NCBI GenBank assembly: GCA_018296165.2
Contig: JACKQL020000037.1
Span: 248,001-312,000 of the forward strand
Reading direction: 5' to 3'
Source of the DNA: Termitomyces sp. T153
Lineage: Eukaryota > Basidiomycota > Agaricomycetes > Agaricales > Lyophyllaceae
Length of the DNA stretch: 64,000 nucleotides
Part shown: piece after piece, positions 1-12,600 of the stretch
How positions within the stretch are numbered: position 1 is the first letter of the stretch
How the letters are laid out: each line of letters begins with the position of its first letter
Made by a program: the position numbers and the translations under genes
The notes under the pieces: model-generated
The model's database searches: none
Told to the model about the DNA's origin: nothing
The model's input: the letters and a program-made list of their open reading frames with translations, nothing else

Positions 1-2370
1 AATACGTGGCAATCTCGACCAAGAAAAATAGATGCTCACGCGAGAAGCCTAGGCGCAAGGTGAGTCAAGTCAATCCTTGTTGCATATGGAGACCGAGCTC
101 AAGAACTAGTTATGCTCACTTGTTAGGTTGCTGTATGATTGACGAGCATCTCAGTTTGTTTCTGAGTGACTAATAGATAAGAGGGGTGTTTGCCCACCTG
201 GTTGGACTTGGGCATATCTAACAGTCAGAGAATGTATTGTATGTGAGTCCAGTGAATTGAGAGGAAGTATATTCTCCGCGATTCCTTGTCAAGTCGATGG
301 GTAACCCAACATTGCCTGTCGGGTCGTCCTCAAAGCCGGCGGAGGCGGCCCGGATACTCCAACGTATGAGGTGGCTGGCCGAGCAAGCTCGAGAGGACGC
401 TTGAGTAACGACGGTAGAATGTCTAGGCCTAGGCTACAAGAGTCTTTGAGGCACGAGCTCAACGCGCTCGTTGCTTCAAAGAACCTGACATATACGATAG
501 AAATGTTCCGTATATGTTATCCATACTTCGACAATGATAGTAAGAAGTTCGAAATTGCCTCAGCAAGATCTGAAAACCAAGTACTTTTCTCTATATAAAC
601 CTGACAATGGATTTCACCGGAATCCAGACAATAGTACCTTCTACTACTGGTAGTGGCAATAGTTCTACAGAAATTTATGGGAAGTTGTAGATAAGCTGCA
701 AAAATGGGCAGTACATATTACAGTTTACTGTACCCCACAAGCAAGTTGAAAATTTCTGAGGCACACCGATACATAATGCATTAGGACAACCACCTACGAC
801 AACAACTCAAGCAGCCTGCAGTTTTTGATTGATCTGAGCAGTTGTCAATGATGTTATTGACGACCGATTTTACTGGACGTTATCTGTTCTGCCTAAAAGG
901 TTTCACTGTTCATTACCCTTTCATCGACTATGGTGAGCCCCCGACGCAGTGGTCCCGAATCGATGGTCCGTATAGGTAAAATACCATCCTCACAAGGGAT
1001 GACCCAGTACGAGCGCGATAATTGATCAAGACGGTTTTCCGGGTTGTCTCGAAAGAAGGCAAATATAGCTGGAGGTAGTCTCCCAATTCATACTGAAGGC
1101 AGGATCGGATCGTTTCCTCCTACATGTAGATCTTACTCTCAAGTTCCAAATTCTCCTTTCCTTAAAAGTCGTAGATCAGAATTTCAATGAAACACGCTCA
1201 AGTGTCAATTCAGATTTTCAATGCACGAGACACACCGACCGTTTCGATGACGATGACCCAGGACATGTCAATATCTCTTCCATGTAATTTCCAGAATTTA
1301 GTAAGGACTTCGACATGTACATGGAGATATTGTTGAGGTGTCGTCACAAACGATAGGTAGCTGTGTCATTCTAGCCAGTAGAGAAGACATGAGCGTGGCA
1401 TCCAGGACTTGTTGATAGATTACAACAAGCTCCTTGAAGTGTTGATAGCATTTTTTTCGCAGTCAACGAAAACAAATGGAGGTTGCAAGTCTATATGATG
1501 CTCTTGAGGCGACCGAAGAAGTCTTCCACATCGTCATCAGAACCATATCATCAGATTCCTCGAATGCAAAGCGGCCCGTCAACAAAGATCGGTGAAGGAG
1601 ATTTGGCGTTTTTCTCCTACCAGAATGTTAATGTAATGGGAGTGGAATTTAATTAACCAGTGGCCAAGAAGAAAGAAAGTCGCTCAAGTTCCCGCACCCG
1701 CGAGGCAGCGGTTACCGCACATAATGTGCTCCTCTGATTCTGAGTAATGTATTCCTCATTCCGCGCCAATGATCATCATTGCCTGTTGAAGTGTCCTTTC
1801 GATATATCTGATTATTATAAACATGGCCTCAGTTATGATGATGTCACATACAGTCGAGGGAGCTGTTCCGCATCGATCTTCATGTGTGCATTACGACTTT
1901 AGAGGAACGTCGATGTGCGATGCCAGCCACGGACTGCGGAGAGATCAGATTACAAGTTCGGTACAAGGAGAAGCGCTGATAGTACTGACTTCAGGCAGAA
2001 GCTCAATATGTATGCAACTAGAGCTACAATGAGCAATGCCTAAGCTGGTATAGCCGAGTGCTGAGGTTTCCTTGCGGTGTGTCAAACTCCGTGGTCTCCT
2101 GAAAACAGACGAACGGCAGCAAACGAGCCAGACCAGTCAAAAGAATAGTGAAACCACAGATGAAGTTGTATTAACCAACTAGTCAAAGGCACATCGCTGG
2201 TGTGTCGCGACTTGAGACACAGAAACGAGGACAGTCATACGTGGTCATTGTAGTATGTTTTAGATACATCAGGATAATCCTCTGGCGGCCAGTGGTATGT
2301 ACTGCGATATCACACATGCAGGCTAATTTTCAGCATTTCACGAGGAGGGGCAAAGTAATATACAGCTAGA
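1..2370. other. Region without a confident gene
   Basis: I see no gene I can support here. Short open segments exist: an ATG at about 297 opens a 35-codon frame, a 75-codon frame follows at 371-598, and on the minus strand there are protein-like open stretches near 960-1100 and 1310-1460. None carries a recognisable motif and none splices into a longer frame by eye. CpG frequency looks ordinary, so this is not an old methylated repeat of the kind seen at 52-61 kb. It may hold a decayed gene. Confidence 0.5.
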
Positions 2371-2660
2371 TCATTCCGAAGATTTTTCAACAGTTTGAAC
2401 GCGTTCGTATACTTCACGTTTTCTCCTCGACTCTTGCAAATCCTCTTCCCTCTGCTTCATCTTCTGTCTCCTCCGTTCATCGTCCCGAAGTACGCCTTGA
2501 TACATGCTCTAAATGCGACAGATAAAAATTTGTGTCACGAGATGGTCTGACGCGATCTCACCTCGCGCTCCTGCTCTTGCTGGTAGTGAACAGCATATAT
2601 CGTTAGCGAAGACAACAAGACAGCTCCGAAGAGCGTCAACTTCGCTCCTCTATTTTGCAT
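2371..2660 (-). CDS. PET117: PET117-like cytochrome c oxidase assembly factor
   Basis: Two exons, 2660-2562 and 2508-2371, give a 78-residue protein. An N-terminal hydrophobic segment (about residues 8-24, KLTLFGAVLLSSLTIYAVHY) is followed by a strongly charged helix containing MYQGVLRDDERRRQKMKQRE and ending YERVQTVEKSSE. The length, the single N-terminal membrane/targeting segment and the MYQGV-RD-ERR-KMKQRE-L core match PET117. This small mitochondrial inner-membrane protein is needed for complex IV biogenesis and works with COX15 in heme a synthesis. The 53-bp intron is GTGAG...TTTAG and falls right before SMYQG. The gene is divergent from the CID gene at 2811, with only 150 bp between the start codons. 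Start chosen at the first ATG of the open exon; an earlier exon is not excluded. Confidence 0.85.
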
Positions 2661-2810
2661 CTGCCAGCACAGCGGCGACGATGTCCGGAACGTAAAGAGA
2701 CATAATTTATACGCACAGACCCATCATGTTTCTCGAACAACAGAGGCAAACACTGCCGGTTCCCGTTCTACTCTTTCACTCATCTTCTGAGTATTTAGAC
2801 CTCTCCTAGC

Positions 2811-5228
2811 ATGGGCTCTCTTGAGGTGCGCAATTCGACAACCATGAATTGGTTGATTGCTAATCGCGCTCTAGGAATTCGAGTCGGTACTCAAGGATTT
2901 GGTTTTGGCGAAGCGACTATCCGCCTCAAAGATGTCAAATCTCACAGATATCACGATGAAGTCTATGGAGGTATGTTCAACCCGTATGTTTCAACGTTGT
3001 TGAGATTTCATGCGAGTTTTAGAATGATACACAACTTGTCTCTACTCTTTATCGGACACATAAATCTCTCCCGCCAGCTGCGAAGGTGTCCAGTCTATAT
3101 GTTTTTGATGCTCTATCTAGGGCTGCTAAACATCATGTGAACAAGCATGGAATTCCTGGCGACGTTAGCTCAACGAAGGGAAATTGTGCTACTTTTTTGT
3201 CCAAAATCGAAGGTGTGCTAGAGGGGCTGTTCCAGGACATGATAACCATTGGAAGTTCGGAAGCAAAGGTAAGTTCAAAAAACCGACTGACCTTTCAATT
3301 TTTTTTTCTCTGGTAATGTTTGGACCAGAAGTCCTCGAAGAGCTTGATAGTTTGTCCCTCACTTTCCGTCAAGATCACCTTTGGGAATGCAAACCCTGTC
3401 TTCCGCGCTCTTGTCGTCGCTGCGCGGTTCCGTCATATATTTTCTTGCTTGATCTCTCATGTCTTAATAAGTATGATAGAGGCAGTCCTGACGTGCTTTA
3501 CTGTTGTTGTCCTCACAGGAAAAGACCAAGAAAATTCTTGACATATGGGTGAAAGGGAGCACGTTTCCGCCCAAAATTCTTATACGATTGTCGAGCTTGA
3601 TGGAGGGAACAGAAAAAGGTGCATATCCTTCCCAGTCCTGTTCGCTAAGTACTCCCTTTGTAAAAATCAGCATTTTTTTGCATGCTTCACGTTTTGTAAC
3701 ATGAGAACGCAACTGAATTAATGTATATTCTGTCTCAGTGCCCGAAGTTCCAACAGTCGTTGACCCACGAATCGCTGCAAGTCAACCTGCGATTACAACA
3801 CCTCCCATCGCAGCCCTCCCCACCGCCCCTCCCGCTCCCGCAATGGATCCTCAAGCTACGTTGTTAGCATTGCTGGCCCAGGCCGCCCAGGCTACGACTG
3901 TACCAGTGTAAGTCATTTGATGTAAGTAGGCTCCGAAAGATCATGCTCATCAATTATTCCTCAGGCAAACAAGTATAAATACGGGAGTTGACACAGCACA
4001 ACTAGCAGTTCTGCAGCAGTTAGCTTTAGCACAGACAGCGAATAATGGAACTCCTTCACAGCCAACGCCACCGCAGGCCCATCCTGTAATGTCACATCCT
4101 GTTTTTACACCGTCATATCGAGAGGAAACAAGTTATAACTCTCATAAAGACCCCAGATTAAATGTGCCTCAGAGCTCAGACCGTGTGAATCCATACGATG
4201 ATCAGCCTGAGGATCGTTCAAGCTGTAGAGGTGGCTATAGAGGTGGCTTTCGTGGCCGTGGCCGTGGTAGATGGGATGAACGTGACCGTGATCGTTTTCG
4301 AGAGCGAGATGGCAGGAGTTCGCCTCGTAGGATACGGCGAAGTCGTTCAAGGAGCCCGCCCAAGCATGGGGTTTGGCGCGACGTGAGACCATACAGTCCA
4401 CCTCACAGGTCAAATCTTGCGTCATCGGAATCTCATGGTCATGGTAGTACGAAATCGAAATCGCCGTCTGAAAATGATAGAAAGGACGAATTTGGTCGCG
4501 ATATTCGACCCCAATCACCCGAGAGCGATAAAACACCTTCAAAGTCTGATATATCACGGTCACCGCGACCCTCTTCACCTGTCTCCACTTTCCCTCCTGC
4601 TCCTACCCCAACTGCTTCACAAATCGCCTCAGAACCGGTCGTAGATCCCACACCTTCACCCACGAGTAATCACGACCGAATGTCATTATCACCATTGATA
4701 GCCGCGAATACATCTTCCAGCATACGTAGTGCATCCAATGTCTCGAGCACAGCCTCTACACAACCAGGCTTGGAGAATTTTGACCCAATGACGTTTGACT
4801 TTACTTCGCCAGCATCGTGGGAAGCTCTAGGGAAGATGTGGCACATTACAAAGGGTTATTTGCCTTCAACAGAGGAACTCTCACAATTTGTCTTAACTAG
4901 CGGGCAAGCAGCCTTTGGATCTATGATTCAAACTCAAAAATGGCAGAGCATGCCTAATTCACAAGCATGGCGAGGTGGAGGAAGAGGGAGCGGGTTTAGT
5001 AGAGGTCGGGGAGGGTTCTTTCATAATAATGTGCGAAATGCTCAAGAAGAATGGGGGGAATATGAAGCGAATAACGGGACTGACGCTATTGTTCTTGGGG
5101 GAGGATCTGCTGTTGAGGAAACCGGAGTCCAAGAGGACAGTAGCACCGACCAGGTTGGCGGGGCGGGTGGTAAAATGCAAAGGGTAGGGGACAAATGGTT
5201 ATTTGTTCGGGAGCCAGTTAGCACGTAA
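2811..5228 (+). CDS. CTD-interacting domain (CID) RNA-processing protein, Seb1/SCAF-like
   Basis: Six exons (2811-2825, 2875-2970, 3023-3268, 3519-3618, 3739-3907, 3965-5228) give 629 residues. Residues about 5-140 form a CID: EFESVLKDLVLAKRLSASKM, then LYRTHKSLPPAAKVSSLYVFDALSR-like and EKTKKILDIWVKGSTFP. This fold binds the phosphorylated C-terminal tail of RNA polymerase II and occurs in Nrd1, Seb1, Pcf11 and SCAF proteins. The rest is mostly disordered: an Ala/Pro/Gln linker, an RGG and RS/RD-rich block (GGYRGGFRGRGRGR, about 260-310), a Ser/Pro-rich tract, one compact conserved-looking segment (about 480-545, FDPMTFDFTSPASWEALGKM) and a second RGG tract. I see no RRM, unlike Nrd1/Seb1. 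The 250-bp third intron is far longer than the others. A nuclear role in termination or 3'-end processing is inferred. The gene is convergent with the phosphatase; stop codons lie 18 bp apart. Confidence 0.85.
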
Positions 5229-5246
5229 TTATACTCTATTAATTTA

Positions 5247-6420
5247 TTACACGGTTGTCACTTCATCCTCCATCTGGGCTAATCGAAATGTTTGCTCATG
5301 TCTTTCAAGTTCAGAATTGATGTACAAAGCTCGAGGTGGAGCTGGATATCCGTTCAAAAAGGACTTGCGGGAGAACGGATTTGGCCAAAAGATCAAGTAG
5401 GAAGCAGTCGCGGAGAAAATACCGATGAGGCTGCCAACAATGACATCTTCTTTATGATGACGCTGATTTCTGAAATTAGGCAGCATGGATAGAGCTGGGA
5501 ATCAAGGCTCACGTAATCCTGAATTCGGGAGATGGCCACGAAGGCTGCCCAAGACAAGGGTAAAAGGGTCAAGACAAACTTGCCTAGTCTACTTGATAAC
5601 AGTGATTTAGGGGGACATGGAACGCTGAAACACCAAGCTGCAGTCATGCCTGCTATCCAAAAAGATAGGGCAGTCATCCCTGAGAATGCTGTAGAAGAGT
5701 GACCGGAGGGAAACGATTTTCGCCCATTCAAGATGATAGACTGTTGTCTGTCGGGTGGATTCAGAATAATAGCGAGAGACGATCTTCGCACTCACGCACC
5801 CTGTACATTGTTTGACGACATCATCCCAGGCGCACCGAGCAAGGAAGTCTGGTCGTAAGCGACCTGGAAATCTTGAGATTTTGAATGTGATATGAAGGAG
5901 GAACCTCACCTAGCGCATGTTTTCCAAGCGTGGTGAAGAGGTACGCTATCCCACTGGAAAAAGCTCAGACCGCCGCGCCCGTAACTATTGTAAAAAACTC
6001 GCCTTGCGGCAGCTACTACTATGATACCGTGGTGGATTTCCATGACTGAGCTCCTGATCCATCCTGAGAATGCAGAGATAAAGGCAGGAACGAAGAACGC
6101 AATATTGTGGTTTAATGGAGAGCTAACTCTACAGAATAGTTCAGGATACTACGATTCATCGCAGAAGGGGACTTACGTGTCTTTTCCATGAGGATGGCTG
6201 ATAAGAGGATCATTTAAATCAAAACTTCTTTCGTAGACAGGGAGCCCTTCTGCTATCCAAGAAATTATCCAGATGAATAGCACCACAATCCTGTGAAAAA
6301 TTTCAATGAGTTTCAATCATGAAGATATGTATTGTACCAATCTATCACATATGACCTGTCAAACCAGTCAAAGGAACCAGGCCCAAAGAAACGGTTAGCT
6401 TGTATTAAGCGAGGAGGCAT
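5247..6420 (-). CDS. Lipid phosphate phosphatase (PAP2 family, LPP1/DPP1-like)
   Basis: Seven exons (6420-6356, 6290-6177, 6128-6003, 5953-5910, 5863-5800, 5747-5513, 5462-5247) give a 287-residue integral membrane protein. All three PAP2 phosphatase motifs are present: KHALGRLRP (KX6RP), SFPSGHSS (PSGH) and SRIQDYRHHKED (SRX5HX3D). The order, the GRLRPDFLARC context and multiple hydrophobic helices are those of fungal DPP1/LPP1 enzymes, which dephosphorylate diacylglycerol pyrophosphate, phosphatidate and related lipids in vacuole or Golgi membranes. The intron at 6002-5954 begins GCGAGT, a GC-AG intron; using it is what joins the frame before AYLFTTLGKH. The start ATG lies 202 bp from that of DNMT5, so the two probably share a promoter. 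Confidence 0.9.
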
Positions 6421-6622
6421 GCTTCGTCGACACGGACGCAATTGCAACGGGGTGATCCGACATCTTCACTGGAGAAAAGGCCGCCCATTCCAGTAAGTAT
6501 GTGTACCGTGCGTGACCCATCCCATGAGTTTTAGAATTGTCGTATGTGACATCACGCGACTGTGACGCCTGCTTCGACTTTTAGACGCTTGTCTCGCGTC
6601 TTCTGTATTACATAGCCCCACC
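6421..6622. promoter_or_regulatory. Bidirectional promoter, lipid phosphatase / DNMT5
   Basis: Two start codons face away from each other across 202 bp, so both promoters must lie here (inference from layout). CT-rich and AT-rich patches are visible but no clear TATA box. Confidence 0.5.
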
Positions 6623-9600
6623 ATGACGAAGCTCAAGCCTTCAATGACGCGCATCAAAGGGCAGACATCTCTCGATGCTTTTTTTGGAGGCAGAAGATCC
6701 AAAGAAGAGGCTCACGACGCGTCAAACGACACAGCAGCGGCTGAGGAGTCGAATCATGAGGATTCCGATGTCGAGATGTCCGATGCCCAACAAACGACAA
6801 AGAAGGGCGTCAAAGCTGCTGCGCCAGATGCATCCGACCTCCCTCCAATTCACCAGATTCCTGCCATATTCTCTGACCTCATCAGTCGGATCCCAGAAAT
6901 TAAAGATGTAGCAGAGCACGTTGCAGGTCGCAAACTACGTGTTGCAACTATGTGTTCTGGCACCGAGTCTCCTCTTTTAGCTTTAGAGCTAATTCAGAAG
7001 TCCATTTTTGACCAGCACGGCCTTCATCTCGAAATCGAACACGTGTTTTCGTGTGAGATTGAGCCTTTCAAGCAGGCTTACATTGAGAGAAACTTCCATC
7101 CTCCTCTTCTTTTTCGTGATGTTTGTGAACTTGGTGATGATGAAGCGTGAGCTTTGTTCTACTTATTGCATACCCTTTGTCTGACGGTTTGCTGCTCTTA
7201 CCAGACACACTGCTTACGGAGCGCTTGCCCCCGTTCCTGGCAATGTTGATATCCTGATTGCTGGGACTTCCTGCGTCGATTATTCCAACCTGAACAACCA
7301 GAAGCAGGACATCGATGCCAGTGGAGAATCCGGCCGCACGTTCCGTGGCATGATGACTTGGGTCAAACGACATAGGCCGCCCCTCGTCATCCTCGAGAAC
7401 GTTTGTTCTGCGCCTTGGGACAAGGTGAAGGAGTACTTTGAGAAAAACGGTTATAGTGCCGAACACCAGAGGGTCGATACCAAACAATATTATATCCCCC
7501 ATACGCGGACTAGAGGTTACCTCGTGGCAGTTGATAAGAAAGGATCAAGTATTCCCAGTAAATGGTCTGATCTGGTGAAGAACAAGCTCAAGCGACCTGC
7601 TTCATCGACGCTGGATGCCTTCCTTCTTCCATCGGACGACCCTCGTATACATCAAGCAAGGCAGAAGCTTGTTCAGGAGAGTTACAATGCGCTTGATCGA
7701 CGAACAGGTCGTACTGATTGGAGCCGTTGTGAATCACGCCACCAGAGGGCAAGACTCGAGGAGGAACTGGGAGCAAAACGCCCATTAACCAGTTGGGACG
7801 AAGGTTCGTGATTATCCTACTGATTTATTGAGGATTAAATGCCGCCCCCAGGCGGTTTTTGTAAATTACCGGATTTTGCTTGGGGAGATTGGGGCGTTGG
7901 CCAGGTAGAAAGAGTATGGGACTTGATGGATATTAGTCTGCTTCGTTCTGCCACCAAAGGGATTGATCCATCTTACAAGACGTAGGTTATGATCAACCTT
8001 GAATAATCTCTGAAGCTGACGCACTGGATACAGTATAGTCTGGAATCTCTCACAGAATGTCGACCGAACCATTGGATCCAACAAAGTCGGTATCTGTCCA
8101 TGTCTTACCCCATCTATGATTCCATACATTACAAACCGAGGCGGGCCCATGGTCGGGCTTGAGGCCTTGTCGATGCAAGGTCTTCCGGTCGACAAACTCC
8201 TGCTCACTCGTGAGACCGAAGATCAACTGGCGGATCTCGCTGGTAACGCAATGTCTACTACTGTCGTAGGGGCTTGTATTCTTGCTGCCTTGGTGGCAGG
8301 CAAGAAACTGCTCAAGGCTGGTGATGATGCCCAGACTTACGAAACAAAAGCAGGCACCTACAATTCAGAGATAACTCCCATGGACGTTGACGCAGTCGTC
8401 GAGGCGACCACTGCTAGTGTTATTATAGGAGAGGACCAACTAGTGCAGGAACCACTCGATCTCTCTGTGACCAAAACAATTTCGTTCACGAACCTTCTGT
8501 CGGATGCCGAGAAGAGCGCTCGACTTTGTTCCTGTGAAGGCCGCTTGGATATTACGAAGAAACCGCTTTTTCTATGTCAAGACTGTGGTTCCTCATCTTG
8601 CAAAAAATGTGGTGGGCGTCCTGAGCATAATCCAGTCCTCATCGACGTAACTGCTAACCCTCGCTTGCCACCTTCCCACTTTGCCAAGGAACTCGAATCC
8701 ATTTTACCTATGTGTATTACTCTCTCTCATGTGACTCAGGAATTACTTGACGGTCTCAAGGTCGAGGCCCAAGTCTCGATCCCTGAACAACGGTGGTCGA
8801 GTTGGTCTGCAGCAGTCATCCGAACATCCAGATCTGAACTCCGTTTCGTTGAGACGAAGCGCCAAGAGATTTGGAGTGCTGTCTATCGGTCCTCGTTCGG
8901 GATCCTCGAACTTCTATTACACCCTCAACAACCTGAGTGGCGGCTTTATGGCATGCCGGAGGAATCTGATCCAGCAAATGCTGAGATTCGACGTGTCCTG
9001 GAGTCTCCCATAGGCAGGCTCATAATCAAGGATAACTTGCTCTCAGGTCAGTGGGAATTTGGCCTGCCCTATGTAACCACTGTCAAAGTTAAAGTCAGAG
9101 GCGTTGGAGAGCTTGTAGATTCATGGGAAGCACGCCTGGGTTTGGCCAGCGAGGAATTCAACACGAAGAAAGTGTTCTCTGCCCTCCACATTACAGTACC
9201 CTCTGACAAAGTCGAGTCTTTCGATCGCGACATTTCAGGAACGTACGATCTATTCGAAAAATGCGGAACTGCAAACGGCGCTTTGCACAAAAAGCAAGCT
9301 ATGACATCTGAGACTGATTTACCACCAGTCTTCCTGTTTCTGGATCCTCATCGCACAGACGACTCAGAAGACTGTTTTGTTTTCTCCATCAGCAAACGTC
9401 GATATGAATACGGTGAATCGCGACCCATTATCAGCAAGTTGGATACCTCGTGGAGACAGTCGAGTGAAGAAGGCGAACAAGATGTTCTGTGTCGTATACC
9501 CGTGAAATGGATGTCAACCGACATAGTTAACCTTCAGGTTAGTCTAAGCAGCGAAATAGTTTTGAATTAAACTAACAGATTATCTAGGCTTCGGCCACAG

Positions 9601-12600
9601 CGAATGCTACCTTTGCGACGCCCGGAAAATCCCTTGAAACGTCTGTTTCCGAGGATGCATGCTGTAACGCAAATGCTCTCCTTGTTTGCACTGTTCCTCT
9701 TCGTGGTCAAGTTGGTTCGGAGTGGCCTCGGGGAACGTGGAAAGAAGTTGACAAAGTTCATGAACGTAGTACCTTCAAGGCATTGGCCTGGCTATTGGAA
9801 CGAGTTCGGCACGTTGACGAGAAATTCGTCCACTGGCACGAAGTTGCTACTCCGACCAAACTCTCCAATTGTGAACGATGTGCTCCCACTGCACCGGCTT
9901 TAGAATGGACACAGATCGGCAAAAAAGTGGTTGCAGTTGAAGACCCTGTTCAGGCTGGAAAATACGAACGAAGACTAAAGAGACGCCCGAGCCCATTCTT
10001 GACAGAGCTCAAACTCGACGAAAACAATGTCGGCACTGTCAGAATCGGAATCAACATCCCTTCCCTCATTCACCGTGCTCTTTCACGCCTGCCAACCATA
10101 AATCGTAGCGAGCCCGCCCTATTGTCTTGGAAGATCAACACCAATTTTTCTCCTCTTGCGACCATTGAGCATCCTCCTTTCACCATCCTGAGCAACAAAC
10201 TCGACAAAGAGCATAGTCAACCGCCGTCCTTCATACTTCCTCTACGAAAGGAGCAACTACGCTCTTTGGACTGGATGCTTCGCCAAGAGTCTCGTAAAGC
10301 GGCCCCTTTCGTCGAGGAAGAGATATCTGAAGCCATCCTCAGCCCACTCGGTTGGAGGGCAGAGGGTCGTGCCCAACGTCCCGTTCACATTCGAGGTGGC
10401 GTACTAGCTGACCAAGTCGGATATGGCAAAACTGCTATCACTTTGGGTTTGATTGACTGTGCTGCTGCGAGTGTCAAGGAGGAATTCAAGAAGATGGGCA
10501 ACATCCCAGGGAAGATACCTGTTAAAGCCACGCTTATTGTTGTTCCTCCCCACTTGACTCTCCAGTGGAAAAATGAGGTTAAGAAATTCACCGGAGACAG
10601 CTGTTTCAATGTCGAGGTGATCTCGAGTGTGGCCAGCCTCAACTCGCTTACTATTGCCAAAATCAAGAAGGCCGATATCGTTATCGTGGCTTCCAACATC
10701 TTCAAGAGCAATGTCTATCTCGAGAATCTTCAACTACTTGGTGCTGCTGGAGAACTTCCTGGGAAAGAAGGACGTCATTTTAACGCTCACCTTGACAAAG
10801 TCCTTGCTTCTTTGAGGTCACAGACAGAGCTTCTGAAAACCAAAGGTGCTGCAGCTGTTGCGGCGCAGATAAAGGTTGCCGAAGAAGAAAGTAAGTGAAA
10901 GTCTGGATATATTTCGGTCTGTATGCTCAAATCAGACAACATAGCTCAAAAGGCTATTGCCGCCGCCGCCGCATTGCTGCAGTCCAAACGTCTGAAAGGC
11001 AAATCATACCGAGAGGCGATCGAAAAGGCTCAAGATAGAATCGAAGCTGAATCCCCAGGCAAAAAGGAAACAAAGCCAATGAAGGCGGTCAACGGGAAGG
11101 ATAGTCAAGATTCATCACTTACTGGTAAATTTGTCGAGGTCTATATCGATACCCTGCCCCCTGGAAAGTTTTCGGTCAACGGAAAAAAGTCTGCCACTCT
11201 ATCTGTTGCTTCGACCCCTCCTGAAACAGAAGTTGAATCTGAAGTTGTTGAGTCCGCAGTCGAAACTGAATCGGAGGGAAATCGCAAGACTCGGCGACGT
11301 ACTTCCACCAAGAAATTCTTTGCTGTCTCTAGCGATTCAGAGGATGAGAGCGACCAGGAAGCACCGAAGAAGTCCAAGAAGGCCGCACTTAAGAAGCCCG
11401 CGCGAAAAGCCACGAAAAGTAGCTCAGATACTTCTGATTATGAAGCAAGCTCTAGCGAGGAATCGGATTCTGAAGTACCTGATGCTGAAGAATCGGCAGC
11501 GGAATTAGGAGAGGAATCAGTATCCTCGGACGATGAAGAAATAGCAAAGAAACGCAAAACATCGAAAACCAAAGGCAAGGCAAAATCCAAGGTAAAACCC
11601 AAGGCTATCCCCCGACCCAATGCCAACGGGAATAAATCCGCCTCAAGTTCGGATTTCGACATGGACGTCGACACAGATGGCTCTACAACCAAGAAGGTCA
11701 CTAAGCGCAAGGCTGTCGATGAGAATAAGCGCCCAGCCAAAAAACAGAAACGCGTTGACAGCGACCCGTGGAAGCTCGACACCCCGGCGGTCGAGAAAGA
11801 CTGGACTAGTATGAAGGCACCTCCGTTGGAGATGTTCCACTTTGCGCGCAAAGTTGTCGACGAGTATACTTACTTGGATGGCAAGGTTCATTCCCTTGTA
11901 ACCAAGATGACTGCAGAGCGGAGCTGGGTTCTTTCTGGAACACCACCCATTCACGATTTCGGAGCATTGAAGACGATCGCCGCCTTCTTAAACCTCCATC
12001 TGGGAGTTGACGATGACGCTGAAGGGCAGTCCGCTGAGATTAAGAAACGTCGCAGGGAGCAGACAGGTTTGCTGCACCAACTGTATACCCTGATAAACCC
12101 TGATCTTTGCTACAGCTGTGGAACAGTTCCATTCGTTCCGCGAAGTCCATAGCCTTGAATGGCACGCCAATCGCGTTGAATTAGGTCAACGTTTCCTGAA
12201 TCGTTTCGTTCGGCAGGTGTGGTGACTTTCAAAGGGTATGATCCTGAATCTTATATCAACGTCTATTATGCTAGAACATTGCCGAAATCGATGAAATCCC
12301 ATGGACAGAGAAAATACAACAAGTCATTCTTCCTGCAGCAGAACGCGCGATCTATCTGGAACTCGAGCATCACTTGCATGCCTTGGACATGACTATCAAA
12401 AGGGCCAAGAAGACCGAGAGTGACCGAGAACGCCGTCTGAACAAATCTCTTGGAGAGAGCAAGTATGTGATATGTCCTTTTTTTGGCATAATCTCTGATC
12501 AATGAAATACAGATCTGCTGAAGAAGCTTTATTAAAGAGATGCTCACATTTTGATCTCGAAATGGCCAATGATAATGCGATGAAGGCGTGCGACGTTATC

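Noticed and set aside
2040..2100. tRNA-like start gctggtatagccgag
   Set aside because: No matching acceptor, anticodon arm or T-loop downstream. No tRNA, rRNA or CRISPR array was found anywhere in the window.
4105..4578. 157-codon antisense frame inside the CID gene
   Set aside because: Shadow of the RS/RGG-rich exon; no motif, and the sense strand is clearly coding.
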